NCBI GenBank assembly: GCA_015501585.1
Contig: JADNRY010000089.1
Span: forward strand, 62,001 to 126,000
Reading direction: 5' to 3'
Origin: Rhodocollybia butyracea
Lineage: Eukaryota; Basidiomycota; Agaricomycetes; Agaricales; Omphalotaceae
Length of the DNA stretch: 64,000 bases
Shown here: piece by piece, positions 1-12,149 of the stretch
Layout of the letters: every line of letters begins with the position of its first letter
Position numbering within the stretch: the first letter of the stretch is position 1
Notes under the pieces: model-generated
Seen by the model: only the letters and a program-made list of their open reading frames with translations
The model's database searches: none
What the model was told of the DNA's origin: nothing
Position numbers and translations under genes: made by a program

Positions 1-1389
1 TTTTCTTCAATTGAATATGGAATCAGCCTGGATATCATAGGACGAGTCGGATTTGGACATGATTTCGAATGTGGAAAGAGCACAGAGGCGAAAGCAATCA
101 TTTCTGCCTGGCATCAAGATGTGGTCAAACTCCAGACATTTGCAGGGTTCATGGCCCCCATCTTGATTAATGTTTTTCCTTGGATTACGAGGTTACCCAT
201 ACCAGCTTTTCAAGACGGCATAATAAAACGGATCGTATACAGACTGGCAGGAAAACTTGTGTCAGCCAATTCCAACAACATGAATGCCAGCGGTAATGAT
301 ATACTATCTCTCCTACTCAAGAGCGACCAAAATACGGAGGATAAATCGGAACCTCGATTCACTACCACTGAATTACTCGATAATGTACTAAGTGCCGTTG
401 CTCATACTGCCTCAGTTTGCTGATTCCCCGTTTGCATTGATAGATTACCACTCTCTTGTGTGTCAAACGGAATTTACCACGTATTATAGCTCACGAACTA
501 TGTACAGACTGGCTGGGCATGAAACAAGTGCAATTACGGTGGACTTCATATTGCTTAACTTGGCCCAAAATCCCAAAATTCAACGCAAGCTCCAACAAGA
601 AATTAGGACGATACCCTCTCTGGATTATAACAGTATTGTTGGACTTGAGTATCTTGAAGCCGTGGTAAAAGAGGGGTATGTCAATTGGGTCCTTTCGAAG
701 CGTTTAACCACAAATTTGAGTTTTTGAATTTCAGGCTACGTTTACACCCTGTTGAAGGGCTCACAGAGCGTATGGCTCTTCAAGATGATGTGATACCACT
801 TAAGCATGCCATCCATACCGAAAGCGGAGAAATAGTATCCTCCTTTGCTGTTAAAGCTGGCCAGGTTTGTGTCTGTATTTTTACTGCCACTTGCTCGACT
901 TATTGTTCACACATTCAGGTACTCCGGGTTCCTTGGTTCGTTTTGAACATTAATAAACAAGTCTGGGGAAACAATGCGTCCGAATTCATCCCTGAACGAT
1001 GGATCGAGCCTGGAGGTGTTCCTCCCTTAGACGAACTGCCTCATGGGCCATGGGGGGAGTATCTTCATTTTGTACGTGACGTCTTGTATCCCAATAATTT
1101 TTTCCAAACGCTGAGATGAATTGCATGCTGTGCAGCTGATGGCCCACGAAGTTGCATTGGTTATCGACTAGGTGAGCTCTCGCATGTCCTTGTTTTCATC
1201 GTGTTTTCCCGAGCGATTTTGATCTCAGCTGTATTGGAACTGAAGATAATTATCGCTGTTCTGGTGCGCTCATTCGAATTTGAGTGTACAGAGGTAAAGA
1301 TTGTCCAGCGTTTATCTCCGAGCTTGCAGCCCTTTGCTGATGGTAAGGCTGGTTCGATGCCACTCAAAGTATCACTGGCAGAGTTGTAA
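1..1389 (+). pseudogene. Cytochrome P450, left-truncated, probably degraded tandem copy
   Basis: This is the C-terminal two thirds of a microsomal P450 (heme monooxygenase), running off the left edge. Readable blocks in order are the I-helix motif AGHETSA (about 519-539), the PERW-type motif PERWIEPGG (about 990-1017) and the heme-binding GPRSCIGYRL (about 1140-1172) with the cysteine ligand. It ends at a stop at 1387-1389. It aligns exon by exon with the intact copy at 3552-5848. Compared with that copy it lacks one base in the G-run near 1054-1060, so the exon before the heme loop joins out of frame. The donor after ELLDN is altered (GTACTA instead of GTAAGT), and the spacing before AGHETSA is not a multiple of three. 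The damage is seen directly; pseudogene status is inferred, and a sequencing indel or different splicing could also explain it. Confidence 0.65.
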
Positions 1390-1770
1390 TATACTTATAT
1401 CGTAGCCTCGATCCAATTCTATGAGGCCAAATTAAGAATTCATAAATAAAAATCGACCGCAGTAAGCTACACCTCTAAAATTGTAGAGTTTGCTTTTCCA
1501 GTCATCACGATCAACTAAAATCAAGGACACCTAATGAGTAACGTCGTGCAGAGAGATTCTTCAAGACGAACACACTTTCACAGCACTTGGAGGGGCTTTC
1601 AGTATACGCTTCAATCGCAGAATCACTGACGGTCCCTTAACTTTCCCAATGCATGGTCAACATTGTAGCGTCGCAGGATTTATTCCGTTGAGGGCTATAA
1701 GCCCTGAATACGAGTATGAGAGATGCCGAGTGTAAAGGGGGTGGATACACTATCTTCGAACCGTGCATAT

Positions 1771-2356
1771 CTAGTGACGAGTTCTTGAGGAAATCGATAT
1801 CAGTTTATAAGTAAACTTTAGCAACGAAGCTTCGAAGCTCCGGAGGAACCTCAACTTTCCTGTTTTTACCGACACGGTAGGTTTGGGTTCCTGCCATTGC
1901 AAGTTGTACAGGTGAACGGGACTAAACGCGCTTCGATGATCATTGAGGGAAGAAGAAAGCGGAGTGGATAAGGAGGATTGCTGGTGCTGGGTGACGGAGA
2001 AAGCGACATTGAAAGCCAAAGAGGATAAAGGCCATGAAAATCAGTAGGCAGTAAACGGCGCAAATTAGTACTCATTGAAGATAAACACAATGCACAAGAA
2101 AAATAACTAATCTGGTGTCAACAACTGCGACCTTTCCGCTGTAACCGCAAACGATTCCAAACGTCCTCCGTTTCCATAAACATATCAGAGACAGCGGTTT
2201 TGCCAGTCCGGTAGTGGTAGTGGTAGTATTACCGACGTGGTCCCATCTAGGAACAGCCGGATCCAACCCGAATTCGAGCCATGCCCAGATCTTGTTCCTA
2301 TTTCCGAATCCGAATTGGTGGTATCCGTATCTGCTGACATATACAGAAAGCCCCAA
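1771..2356 (-). pseudogene. Remnant of the 3' end of the membrane-protein gene (7131-11095), inverted
   Basis: Read on the minus strand, this contains HQQSSLSTPLSSS followed by a YNLQWQEPKP-type block and, further 5', a W..FGLDPAV ... Thr-run block. The same order occurs near the C-terminus of the complete gene downstream (HQQSSLSSPPSPS, WNLQWHDFKP, and LSPAVERE followed by a Thr-run). No single frame stays open, so it is a decayed partial duplicate in opposite orientation to its parent. Confidence 0.55.
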
Positions 2357-2637
2357 ACTAGTAGTATGTCGTTGATGTTATTACTGTCCCAAGTTGCCCA
2401 AAAGTAGTGATAACAGCGTAATAGTCGGCCGAACCCAGGTGATCATCGATGGTGATGCATAGTTATCGTTGTACCAGGCGAAACAAGATTTTCCGCGTAG
2501 TCAAATATGGATAGGGTTTGGTAGAATGGGGGCCATAACTTGAGCGCTTGGTCGTCTATTGCAGGCTCAACCAAATACGTTCGCAAAGGTAATGGCGCAC
2601 GAAGAGATGCGCCGTCAAAGACACAGTTGAACTTGAT

Positions 2638-2910
2638 GTGAAGTTGTGTCAGAACTTCACGAATGATGCATATACTCTAGAAAATTCATCAGGCAAATGC
2701 GAGATCAATGGACGAGTAGGTAGCAGTGTGTTGATGCATATATCATCTATTTCCGGTGTGGCGATGATGCTTGGTATAGATGTAGGAAGAACTGAGCTCA
2801 GAGCTGTAGAGACGTGGCAGGAACGGGTTTACACTTGCGATAAACGACTCCGATTCTGGCCTCTTACCAGATATCGAGTTATATCCAACACTATCATCTC
2901 CGAATGGTAG
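2638..2910 (+). pseudogene. Remnant of the middle of the membrane-protein gene
   Basis: The plus-strand translation has GRVGSSVLMHIS followed by GVAMMLGIDVG. This matches GRVGNGVLMQIS ... GVATMLGMDVG of the gene at 7131-11095 (there about 8325-8430). The segment between these two blocks in the parent is missing. Together with the minus-strand remnant at 1771-2356 it shows that a second copy of this gene once lay here and was broken and partly inverted. Confidence 0.5.
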
Positions 2911-3551
2911 GTTTTTTGGAACGGGTGGATAGTTGCAACGTACGAGAGGAGAAATTCCCAAATCCAGTCTGTGAAAGACACTTAACGCACGAAAAAAGAC
3001 CCTTGAAAACGAAACTAACAGTAATATGGCAGAATCAGGCAGACGCATCGAAGTTTAGTTCACCCGCTGGTACAATGACAATTTCCGCTCCTCCTCAGTT
3101 CCTCCTACTTAAATCGAAACCTAATTGGAGGTTGGTTTGTGATCCACCGCTTGTTGGCCATGCGCTGAAGAAGCAGAAGGCCGGTTCGGACCTACCGGAC
3201 AAGTTCACGGGCCTAACGGCAATCCCAATAAAGTTCTATTTCAAGAAGATACGCACCCCAGGGCCATGGCAGCCGATCCATAGAGCCCATATTTACTACA
3301 GAGGGATTGACCAAACTAGAGAACTTTGGAGATCCAAGACACCAAAGGAAAGCAAAGGAAAGTCGGAGATTGGTACGGGTAACGGGAATGGATGTGAACT
3401 CAATCTCACCGTTGACAGAAGGCAAACAACAGGTCTGGGATAAATTTACTGTACAAGGGATAAGAATAAATATAAATATGTGAAAGAGTCACTCACAAGG
3501 TCATTTAGATTACCTTCTCCTTTTCATTCAGGGCGTTTAGGACCAACGATT
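2911..3551. other. Intergenic, upstream of the intact P450
   Basis: An open frame at 2904-3443 has no recognisable domain and I do not call it. The last ~100 bases, which contain an AT-rich stretch near 3442-3480, are the likely promoter and 5' UTR of the P450 that starts at 3552. Confidence 0.4.
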
Positions 3552-5848
3552 ATGATCAACGACGGTTACTCGAAGCTTTCTCTCAGTGTTTTTGTCCTTG
3601 GAATGTCCTACTTGTTCTGGAAATATGTGCAACGAAAGCGGAATGTGGTGGGAACCCTTCCAATGCCAGTAAGTTGGAGTCCTCTGGCACGAACTCATAG
3701 ACTGATTACTCAACGGGCACTCCAGGACTCAGCAAGCTGGATATGGGGACACGAGCTTGAAATTTTCAGGCATGAGGCTTCTGAAATATACATCAAGTGG
3801 GCGGCATCGCTTGCGGTAGTGCATAAGATCAAAGCAGCATTATTCCAACCTGACATCGTATGTGCCATTCAAGCCCAAACTCTCCCATAGAAAGGTTAAC
3901 CTTCCCCTCTCAATACTGGCAGGTTATTGTGGGGGATAACTTTGCTGCTCATCACATATTGCAAAACACTGATACATATGGTGCACTGTCTCCTTCTGCG
4001 TAGCTTTTCCAGACAGTACTCATCACTCCCTTACATGTTTGTGTTTAGCGAGAGCACCATTGTTTCTGCTGATTGTGGCCAGACTCGCCGGAAAGGGTAT
4101 TGTATGGGCTGAAGGTGAAGACCATAGATACCAACGCAGACTGCTAGCACCAGCATTCACGTACGTGTTGACTCAGTCCTCTGCAATGAACATGCTGTCA
4201 ATATCAATTCAGATCAGGTGCAATCGAGGCGATGGCCGACACCATATTCTCCTGTGTAGACAAGGTCAATGAGTCCCTTTTCATTCAGCAACGTGATCTC
4301 ATATGCTGTAGCAGATGTCCCAAAAACTTCGTTCTTCCTTGATTGGTACCGGCGGTAAGACAAACGGTGCTATCATAGATATAGTTCCTGTCATGTCCGC
4401 TTGCACGTAAGTTTGTCAAGCTGAAGAACTTTGGCCATTTTCCTACGTAGTCTCAGTCTAGATATCATCGGACGAGTCGGTTTCGGACATGAATTCGAGA
4501 GTACAGAAACGAGAGCAATCAGTTCTGCCTGGCATCAAGATGTGGTTTTGGCGCAGACATTTGCAGGGTTCATGGCACCCATCATGATGACGATTTTCCC
4601 TTTCATTACCAGGTTACCCATACCTGCCTTCCAAGACAATGTGGTGAGGAAATTCGTCCACCAACTTGCAGGGAAAATTCTATCAGACAACTCCAAAGAC
4701 GCAGATGTGCTTGGTGGTAATGATATGTTGTCTATTCTACGCAACGCCAACCAAAATATGGATGAAAAATCAGATCAAGCTCGACTATCTACTACTGAAC
4801 TGCTAGATAATGTAAGTGCTGCTGCTAGTATCTTCACAGTTTCCTGATTCTAGTCCCGTTTCCATGATAGATTACAATCATCTTGTGCGTTGAGTGGAGC
4901 TTGAACTTTCTTCTAGCACGGTTTGACTCATCAACTGCGCAGGATAGCCGGACATGAGACAAGTGCAGTCACTGCTGACTTCATCCTGCTTCGATTGGCC
5001 CAAAATCCTGCAGTTCAACGCAAGCTCCAACAAGAAGTTCGAACTCTGCCCTCTCTTGATTACAACAGTGTTGTCACACTTGAGTATCTCAATGCTGTAG
5101 TAAAAGAAGGGTATGTTACTCAAAACATGCTGTTTTGAGAATTCAGACTAACGACGTGCTTTGAATTTTAGGTTACGCCTGCATCCCGCCGCCCCACCCA
5201 CAGAACGCGTAGCTCTTCAAGATGATGTAATACCTCTTAACCAAGCTATCCGTGCTGGGAGTGGGGAAATGATATCCTCATTTGACATCAAAGCTGGGCA
5301 GGTTGGTGTTTGCTGGCCTGTTGCAGATCAACTTATTATTCACCTTATTGTTAACACATCCAGGTACTCCGGATTCCCTTGGCTGTTCTCAACACTAGTA
5401 AACAAGTTTGGGGAAATAATGCATCTGAATTCATTCCTGAACGATGGATCGAGCCTGGAGGTCTCCCTTCTATAGACAAACTTCCCCGTGGACCGTGGGG
5501 TGATGTATCTTCATTTTGTACGTTGCAATTGCATTCTTGTATCCCAATATTTTTTTCCAAGACGCTGAGATAATTTTTTTTATTATGCAGCTGACGGCCC
5601 ACGAAGTTGCATTGGTTATCGCCTTGGTGAGCTCTTACACGTCTTTGTTTTCATCACCTTTTCCCGAGCGTTCTTCCATTCCAGCTATATTGGAGCTTAA
5701 GATAATTATCGCTGTTCTGGTGCGCTCATTTGAATTTGAGTGTACGGAGGCAAAGACTACTCAGCGTTTATCTCCGAACCTGCAGCCTATCACTGATGGA
5801 AAGCCGGCTGTAATGCCACTCAAAGTATCTCTAGTATCAGAATTGTAA
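3552..5848 (+). CDS. Cytochrome P450 monooxygenase, intact, 12 exons, 533 aa
   Basis: This is a microsomal P450 that inserts one oxygen atom from O2 into a lipophilic substrate with electrons from P450 reductase; the substrate cannot be told. Exons joining in phase: 3552-3668, 3726-3857, 3923-3980, 4049-4160, 4213-4264, 4315-4406, 4451-4811, 4917-5110, 5172-5301, 5364-5517, 5591-5626, 5685-5848. The ATG at 3552 opens a signal-anchor helix (LSLSVFVLGMSYLFW). Landmarks are a C-helix block WAEGEDHRYQRRLLAPAFT, I-helix AGHETSA, PERWIEPGG, and heme loop FSDGPRSCIGYRL. Length is normal for the family. The exon-8 start at 4917 is the least certain junction: it keeps frame but gives a slightly long link (HGLTHQLRRI) before AGHETSA. 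Its neighbour at 1-1389 is a decayed tandem paralogue. Confidence 0.9.
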
Positions 5849-7130
5849 ATGATAGTCGTTTTAGTCCATTTTACCCAGTAATAAAACCTCATGGTATATT
5901 GGACTGGCTTGTACGCTAGCTTTGATTGTATATACAGACTCTCCACTTCAGGTATTTTCATGCAGGCCAACGACCGTTGCTTGTGATACTGTACACTAAT
6001 GGGAAGTTCATGGATCAATATTATTCGTAGTGAGCTACCGTGCCAGTGATATTTGTCGCTTTGACCGACCCAATCGAGTGTATTCGTTCTGCGGAAATTA
6101 TCCGCAATTCATCAAGCGAGTTCACACTCATGCTGGGTGTTCGGTAAACAGCTGGCCATTGACCACTGACACGTTTTATTGTACAGAGTGGATATAACCT
6201 TCGCTGCGTACTAGCAGGGGGCTCAAGCAGAGTCGAAGAAAGTTAAAGACCCTACACCATACAGACTCGTTACACAGTATTAGTGACCCCTGGTCTCGCA
6301 AGCCATAATTGGAAATCCTTCACGAAAGTGAAGAAAACTCGTTCATTCAAGGGAAACTGACGCCTACAGTTCCCGTGGGAAAAACCAAATGTACAGCCAC
6401 AACGACGCGTTGGATTTGCTCCCGTCGACTCGACGGACGATGCGTTCCTATAAACTCAGTTTTACATCTCAGAAACTTTTCCCACCTCTTTACTCGTATC
6501 GATGGATTTTACCCAGCAACGATCACTACAAGAAACAATTGTTTCAGTTTCTGCAGATTCTACTCTTCTTCCTTGGGAGAAAAAGTCAGACAAGCGAAAG
6601 AGACATCAGGAGTATCGAAGCTCTTAAAACCTGTCGGGCTGAATCTCTCTCAGAACACCGAGGGCATTCGCCTCTTCGGCCTTCATCCAAGCACGAATAT
6701 CCAATGCTGTAATTCCGAATAGGTTGTATTTTTTAAGAGACCACCGCCACCATCGAGTTTCTCGCACCGTTACAAAGACGGGCAGTCGCCAAGGTGGTTG
6801 CGAAAGCTCCAAGCTGGCCTCCGGGCTCTCAGATCTAGCTAGCTTCAAGATCTTATCTACCAGTAACCAGAGAGTTACTTATAAGTGGTGAGATCTGAGA
6901 TGTCCTCAATGTGGTAAAAGATAGTATTATCTGTTGTAATCCAATATATGACCTGCATGACCTGGAACGGTAGTGTCCACTAATCTGGTGTTTTCGAGAT
7001 AAACAAAAAAGTACTGTCCGATGAATGAATAGACTTGCCCTGAAATGCCGGACGGCCCGAGACAGCTATAAAAGGTTGTTTGTGGTTGTCGTCGCGTTGC
7101 CTTTTGCCTTATTCCCTCCACGACGCGTAA
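5849..7130. other. Intergenic, no supported gene
   Basis: Overlapping short frames at 6309-6722 show no domain. A minus-strand frame at 6624-6848 has an ankyrin-like phrase (FGITALDIRAW) but too little to call. The ~100 bases before 7131 are presumed promoter and 5' UTR of the next gene. Confidence 0.35.
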
Positions 7131-10100
7131 ATGCCTTCCACGACGCCGTACCCGTACTCGACGCCTAGCCGCTCGTCGAGCCACAGTACGAGCACGCCCA
7201 CAGTTACTTCCGGAATATCGCAGAAACTAAATGTGGTTACTCGAGTTGCGATTGAGGGAAAAGCAAAGCAGGACGAGGACAGTGTTTCGATTCGGATGTA
7301 CTTAAAGGTGTGTTGCGTGAATTAAAGCCGAGTAGGAAGCTAAAATTTCCCACTACTAGTTGTCGCTACCTTTGGATTCTGCGCCAGGATCTACAGTACA
7401 GTTGTTTCCTGGTACGTACTATTGAAACTACTTTACAGGTTGAATCAGAACTCAACGGCACATAGAGGAAAATGTCAAAATCCTATCTTCCCAAGTCCAC
7501 CCACTAGACAACAATTCCACTCCGTACAATTTCGACTCTACAGTGTCTCCATTACTATACCGTGCCGCTCGTGCACTAAAGCTCCCAGACCGCTCTAAAC
7601 AGAGTTATTCATCTGCATTCAACCTCACCTCAAGCTCAGCCTCGGTTTCTGACGTCGTGGATACAAACTATACTGGGCATATCCTTATTTCCTCGTACCA
7701 TATTTCATACGTCCTTCCAAAACTTTTTCCGTCGGGCGGTTCACAATCACAAAGCATCTCTATTTCCCGACGAAGATCCTCCATAGGCGAGCGGACTCAC
7801 TTCCAGTTCATGGCGGCAATCGATCTCCTCGTCCCATTCGCTTCTACCCCTCCACGTGCACCATACCTGCTTTCAATCCCTACGCCGCGATGTTTGCATA
7901 ACAATATAAGCTTGAGGATATTTCCTCCTCCGAGCGCAAATAATCCGAATATTTCATCTTCTTTCGCGTCGTTATCTTCTATTTCGACAGACAATGACGA
8001 CGGCGGTGGAGCTTGGGATCTCGCTTCAGAACCTCACGTAACGCGCACTCTGTCCACGTCTTCACGCTCGCATTCGCACTCTGGCTCCCATGCCAGTTTG
8101 CATAATAACTTTGCGGATGATGAGTCAAGCGATTCATCTACCCTTGGGTTTTCGTATGGATACGGTATTCGTGGTACTTTCCCAAGTACGGAAAGGATTC
8201 GTGTACGATGGGCGAAACCGCTGAAATCATTCCCATTTCGTGATACTGACGTTTTGGGTCTCTCAGGAGACGGACGACGACGAGTTGGTGTAGAAGAAGT
8301 CAAAGGCGAGATGACTTGTGCCGTCCAAGGACGCGTAGGGAACGGCGTCCTGATGCAAATATCGTATAAAGGAACCTGCTAGAGGGGTCTGGTTCCCTGG
8401 TGTTGCGACGATGCTTGGTATGGACGTGGGTTTAGTGGCAAAGAATTCAATTGTAGAGTGGCCTGCTGAAACTGGGACGTGGGAGGTTAGTGGGGGTACA
8501 GGGTATACTGGGTTCGATGTCGGAATGAGTGAGAGCCAGAGATTGTCTAGGCACGACTCTCTAGATTCTAATTCTGGCTCCTGCCGCATGACAACGTTAT
8601 ACCATCCGCCAGTGCCGACTTAAAATTCCCTCGTGCTTCAGGATTCGCATCCCGCGTAAACTCCACATCGTCCAATGCATCTTCGACATCATCTCTTCTA
8701 CGAGCGCCGCTGCCTTCACAGAACGCAGGCGTAGGGGAGTATTCCTTCGAAGTATCTCCCAATGCTTCTGCCTCCGCTTCTCCCATTGCTCCCGGGCCCG
8801 TTGTTGCATCTGGATCTGTGACCTTGTCCTCGAACGGTACTGATGGTACAGAATCCATATCCTCGCTCCCCGCATCCGGATTTCTGTCCTCTCAGTCCCG
8901 GATAGAAAGGGAAAGGAAAGCGCACGGACCAGGACATCCCGTAACCTTACATATCAACATGAACGAACTGGTCGTTCCAGCACATGCTACGAGGAGCGGG
9001 AATAGTACCTTTACGTTTGCGATTGAGGGAACGATCATTGTTAAACCTCGGACTAATTCACTTTCCGGTTCAAGGGTGATTAACGGAACCTCTACCGGGT
9101 CTGCGTCTGGATCTGAGGGTGATGGGGATATATCGCTTACGCTACCGCGATTTACTGTCCATGCAGCTGATTCAGAGAGTATGTCTGTTGTCGTCAAGAA
9201 CGACACATCTGACGGTGGGGTTGTCGAGGTTGAAGTGGAATCGTCGTCTCCTTCGAAGAGTTCCAAGTCTAAAACACGGTCCTGGCAACTCCAGAAGGGA
9301 TCCATAAGTAAGGCCACTTCTAGTGACAACGGGGTACGGATTTCGCTCAAGTCACTGTCACCACCTTCCTCCGCCGGAGTCAATGGTCTTGCTAACCACA
9401 AACCCAAACCCAATGGTATCACCACCACGTCGTTATTACGACCTCCTTCATCCAGAGGTTTTACTCCCAGCAGCAGCAGAAGTTCAAGTCCTCATCCTCA
9501 TCCCCATGCCACCAACCGCACCGCCTTGACTACACTGAGTAAACTTCTTCCACTTGGTACAACGCTCACTGCCCGTCCAATCCGGGACGGACCATTGATG
9601 ATTCCTTGGGTTCATGCGACTGTTACGCCGTTACTCGAGCTTTCAACGCGAGCTGGGAAATCTGAAATCGAAAGTGTAAACGAAAGTTTACCCGAGTCGT
9701 ACGCCGTCCGCGTGTGTCTTCCTGCTCCAGCTGATATGAACGCGAATATGGAAGGTGATGGACATGGTGACGTGAAAGAGTGGCTCGAGTTCGGGTTGGC
9801 AAGACCTGGACCTGGAGAGGGATCTAAGGACGCAAATAAAGATGCACGCCCGCCAAAAGTCGATATCGTCCATGTCTCCGTACAAGGTGTACCCGTACAG
9901 TTTGAGACGGTGGCTGCTACTGCTCCCACGTCTACATCCGAATCGCAACAATCGGAGATAATGGATGATATAGGCGGTGTCAAATTCGGCGAAATGAGTA
10001 GTAAAGCGTGGATTAGTTGGATTCGGGTACATGTTGGTGGAATTGGAGGCGGTTTGGTTGTTGTTGACTACGTGGTCAAATTGGATGGGGATGAGGAATT

Positions 10101-11095
10101 GAAATCAAAAAGGAAGGGGAAGGGGAAAAGGAGGGATGAGGTTCAGATGGATGTATACCTCCCTTCGTTCGCACTTCCAGTGGGGAGGTTAGAGGTCATT
10201 GTTGAAGACGTGCCAGGTTAGTTTTCTTTTCTTCACGTGCACGACAAGTACTAATTTGCATTCATTGGATCCGCATTTAGGATTGAAATTATCGTCGCTA
10301 CGAACAAACTTACGACATTCGCAATCGCTTTTGGCAACTTCACCAGCACCTACAACACAGTCTCAATCTCTGAGGTTACTCCATTACTCCACCGAGGAAT
10401 TCTTTTATCCGCATCTTTCTTTCAAAACACGCTCCTCCTCTTCATCGGCCGTCGACTACATAACCTGGAAATCGATCCTCAACTTTATCTTTCTATCCAT
10501 CTTTGTACTGTACCTCGCTCGGAATTGGCAAGTGCATCATTCGAGGAAAGCTCTGAACTTGGAAAGCTACGCAGAGTCCTTCGTTAGTCGTTCTGATTCT
10601 GAGTGGAACTTGTGGAATGATCTTTCTCCAGCGGTAGAACGGGAACCAGAACGTGTAACTGTGACCATAACGACGACCGCAACGACAACAGTGGATTCTG
10701 GTTCGGGTCCTGGTCCTAGGTGGTGGATGGGTATGGGTGAAAGTTCGAGTGTATCAGAAACTAGTGATTCGTCTGTAACAATTTCCTCCAGTTTGACTGC
10801 TCCTATCGTTTCCGCTTCCTCTCAGCGTTCAATGTCACCTCCACCTGCGCCATCATCACGACACCAACAATCCTCTTTGTCCTCTCCCCCTTCCCCTTCC
10901 CCATCCTCAAGACCGCCACCACACCAACCAAAAGAGTCAGAAGAGACTCAGACTCACGCGCTTACCCCGCTATACATTTGGAACCTGCAATGGCACGACT
11001 TTAAACCTCTGGCCGAATCCACTGTGACAGTACTAAAGCGATCGTTGAGACCTTTGTACAAGGTTTTAGCGCTGCTTTGGTATGGCCCTGAGTAG
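7131..11095 (+). CDS. Large Ser/Thr-rich single-pass membrane protein, fungal-specific, function unknown
   Basis: Exons that join in phase: one starting at the ATG 7131 and ending MYLK near 7310; a short exon reading LSLPLDSAPG; a long exon from about 7468; and a last exon after the intron at about 10220-10280. The protein has a conserved N-terminal beta-rich region, long Ser/Thr/Pro-rich linkers, one hydrophobic helix near the C-terminus (ILNFIFLSIFVLYLA, about 10477-10520) and a low-complexity tail ending at 11095. From memory, similar proteins occur as uncharacterised membrane proteins in mushrooms; no catalytic motif is visible. Two lesions interrupt the middle: an extra T near 8376 gives an in-frame TAG, and frame returns only near 8580-8620. 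Translation between them is clearly coding (GVWFPGVATMLGMDVG), so these are compensating indels, sequencing errors or a young pseudogene. Confidence 0.7.
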
Positions 11096-12149
11096 TTGAA
11101 CGTTTTAATGTTTGTAATCTTTGATGATAATGATAGCTCACGAGCACGATTGACAATTCATGGGATCTTTTATAATATGTTATGTCTCTAGGTATACTAT
11201 CTACTTAAATCCTCACGTTTCTGCTTATTACTATCTATCAGTTATGTACTTAAAGTCGATAATGTATGTATGTACCTCTGCCCAACGAACCTATGCAGAT
11301 ACTCTAGAACTAGATCTAGAAATTTTGAGTTATGTTGATGAGTTGGCTACATATCCAACTGGATCATCAGTGCATTCGAATCTAGAGGCCGCCTTTTCTC
11401 TTGCAAATTTATGGCGGCAAAAGGATCCGCGGAAAGAATCAAGATCTGGCAAGATATTAGCTTGATCGGGCGTGGTCAAAGCGACAAATTTCATTGATGG
11501 AAGCAAAATGAAGTACCCTGAATGGCGAGGAATAATTTAGCGACTCGGAATTCTCCTATAGCACCACTGTACGACCGTGCTTGCTTACAACATCACTTCT
11601 ATTCCATATTAGGAGCCCCAATATTTCAGCGTCTCTCATTGTTCTACTACCTTTCGATGTGGGTGAACAACTAGTGCCGGCATAGACTATGTGTAAGGAG
11701 GTAAGTAAACTTATAAACAATTTCCAAGATTAATCTCAAGCCGCAAGTTAAACTGCCGTATCATTGTCATTTACCGTACGGAATAAATTCAAAAACGAAG
11801 TACTTAGCTGGGCTGGTTTGATTTTTTGTTCGCTACCGTACAAGTAACCTCCCGCGACAGCCATGGCAAGCTTGAAACCAAATTGAGACTTGAGTTGACC
11901 ACCAATATCAGCCTGAGGCCCGGGTCGTGCGGTCGTTGTGTCAGACGCTGTGGAGCACGTTATTCAATTAACCGACATGTCAGCAAAAATGATGACTGAC
12001 TTTTTGACCCCGACCCAACCCCGACCCATCGGACCGTCCAACATTGGCGACACCTATAATGTGCGTGGGAAGGTTACTTGGGTCTCCACGCTCTAAGGAT
12101 GCATCTTACTCACCTACTATTACTGCTATTATTCTCGCAGCTGACCTCA
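11096..12149. other. Intergenic, no supported gene
   Basis: This is the AT-rich 3' flank of the membrane-protein gene followed by the upstream region of the GST. The open frame at 11160-11465 has no recognisable similarity and poor coding character. Confidence 0.4.

Noticed and set aside
6624..6848. Ankyrin-like phrase on the minus strand
   Set aside because: One partial repeat unit only, no flanking repeats and no exon structure.
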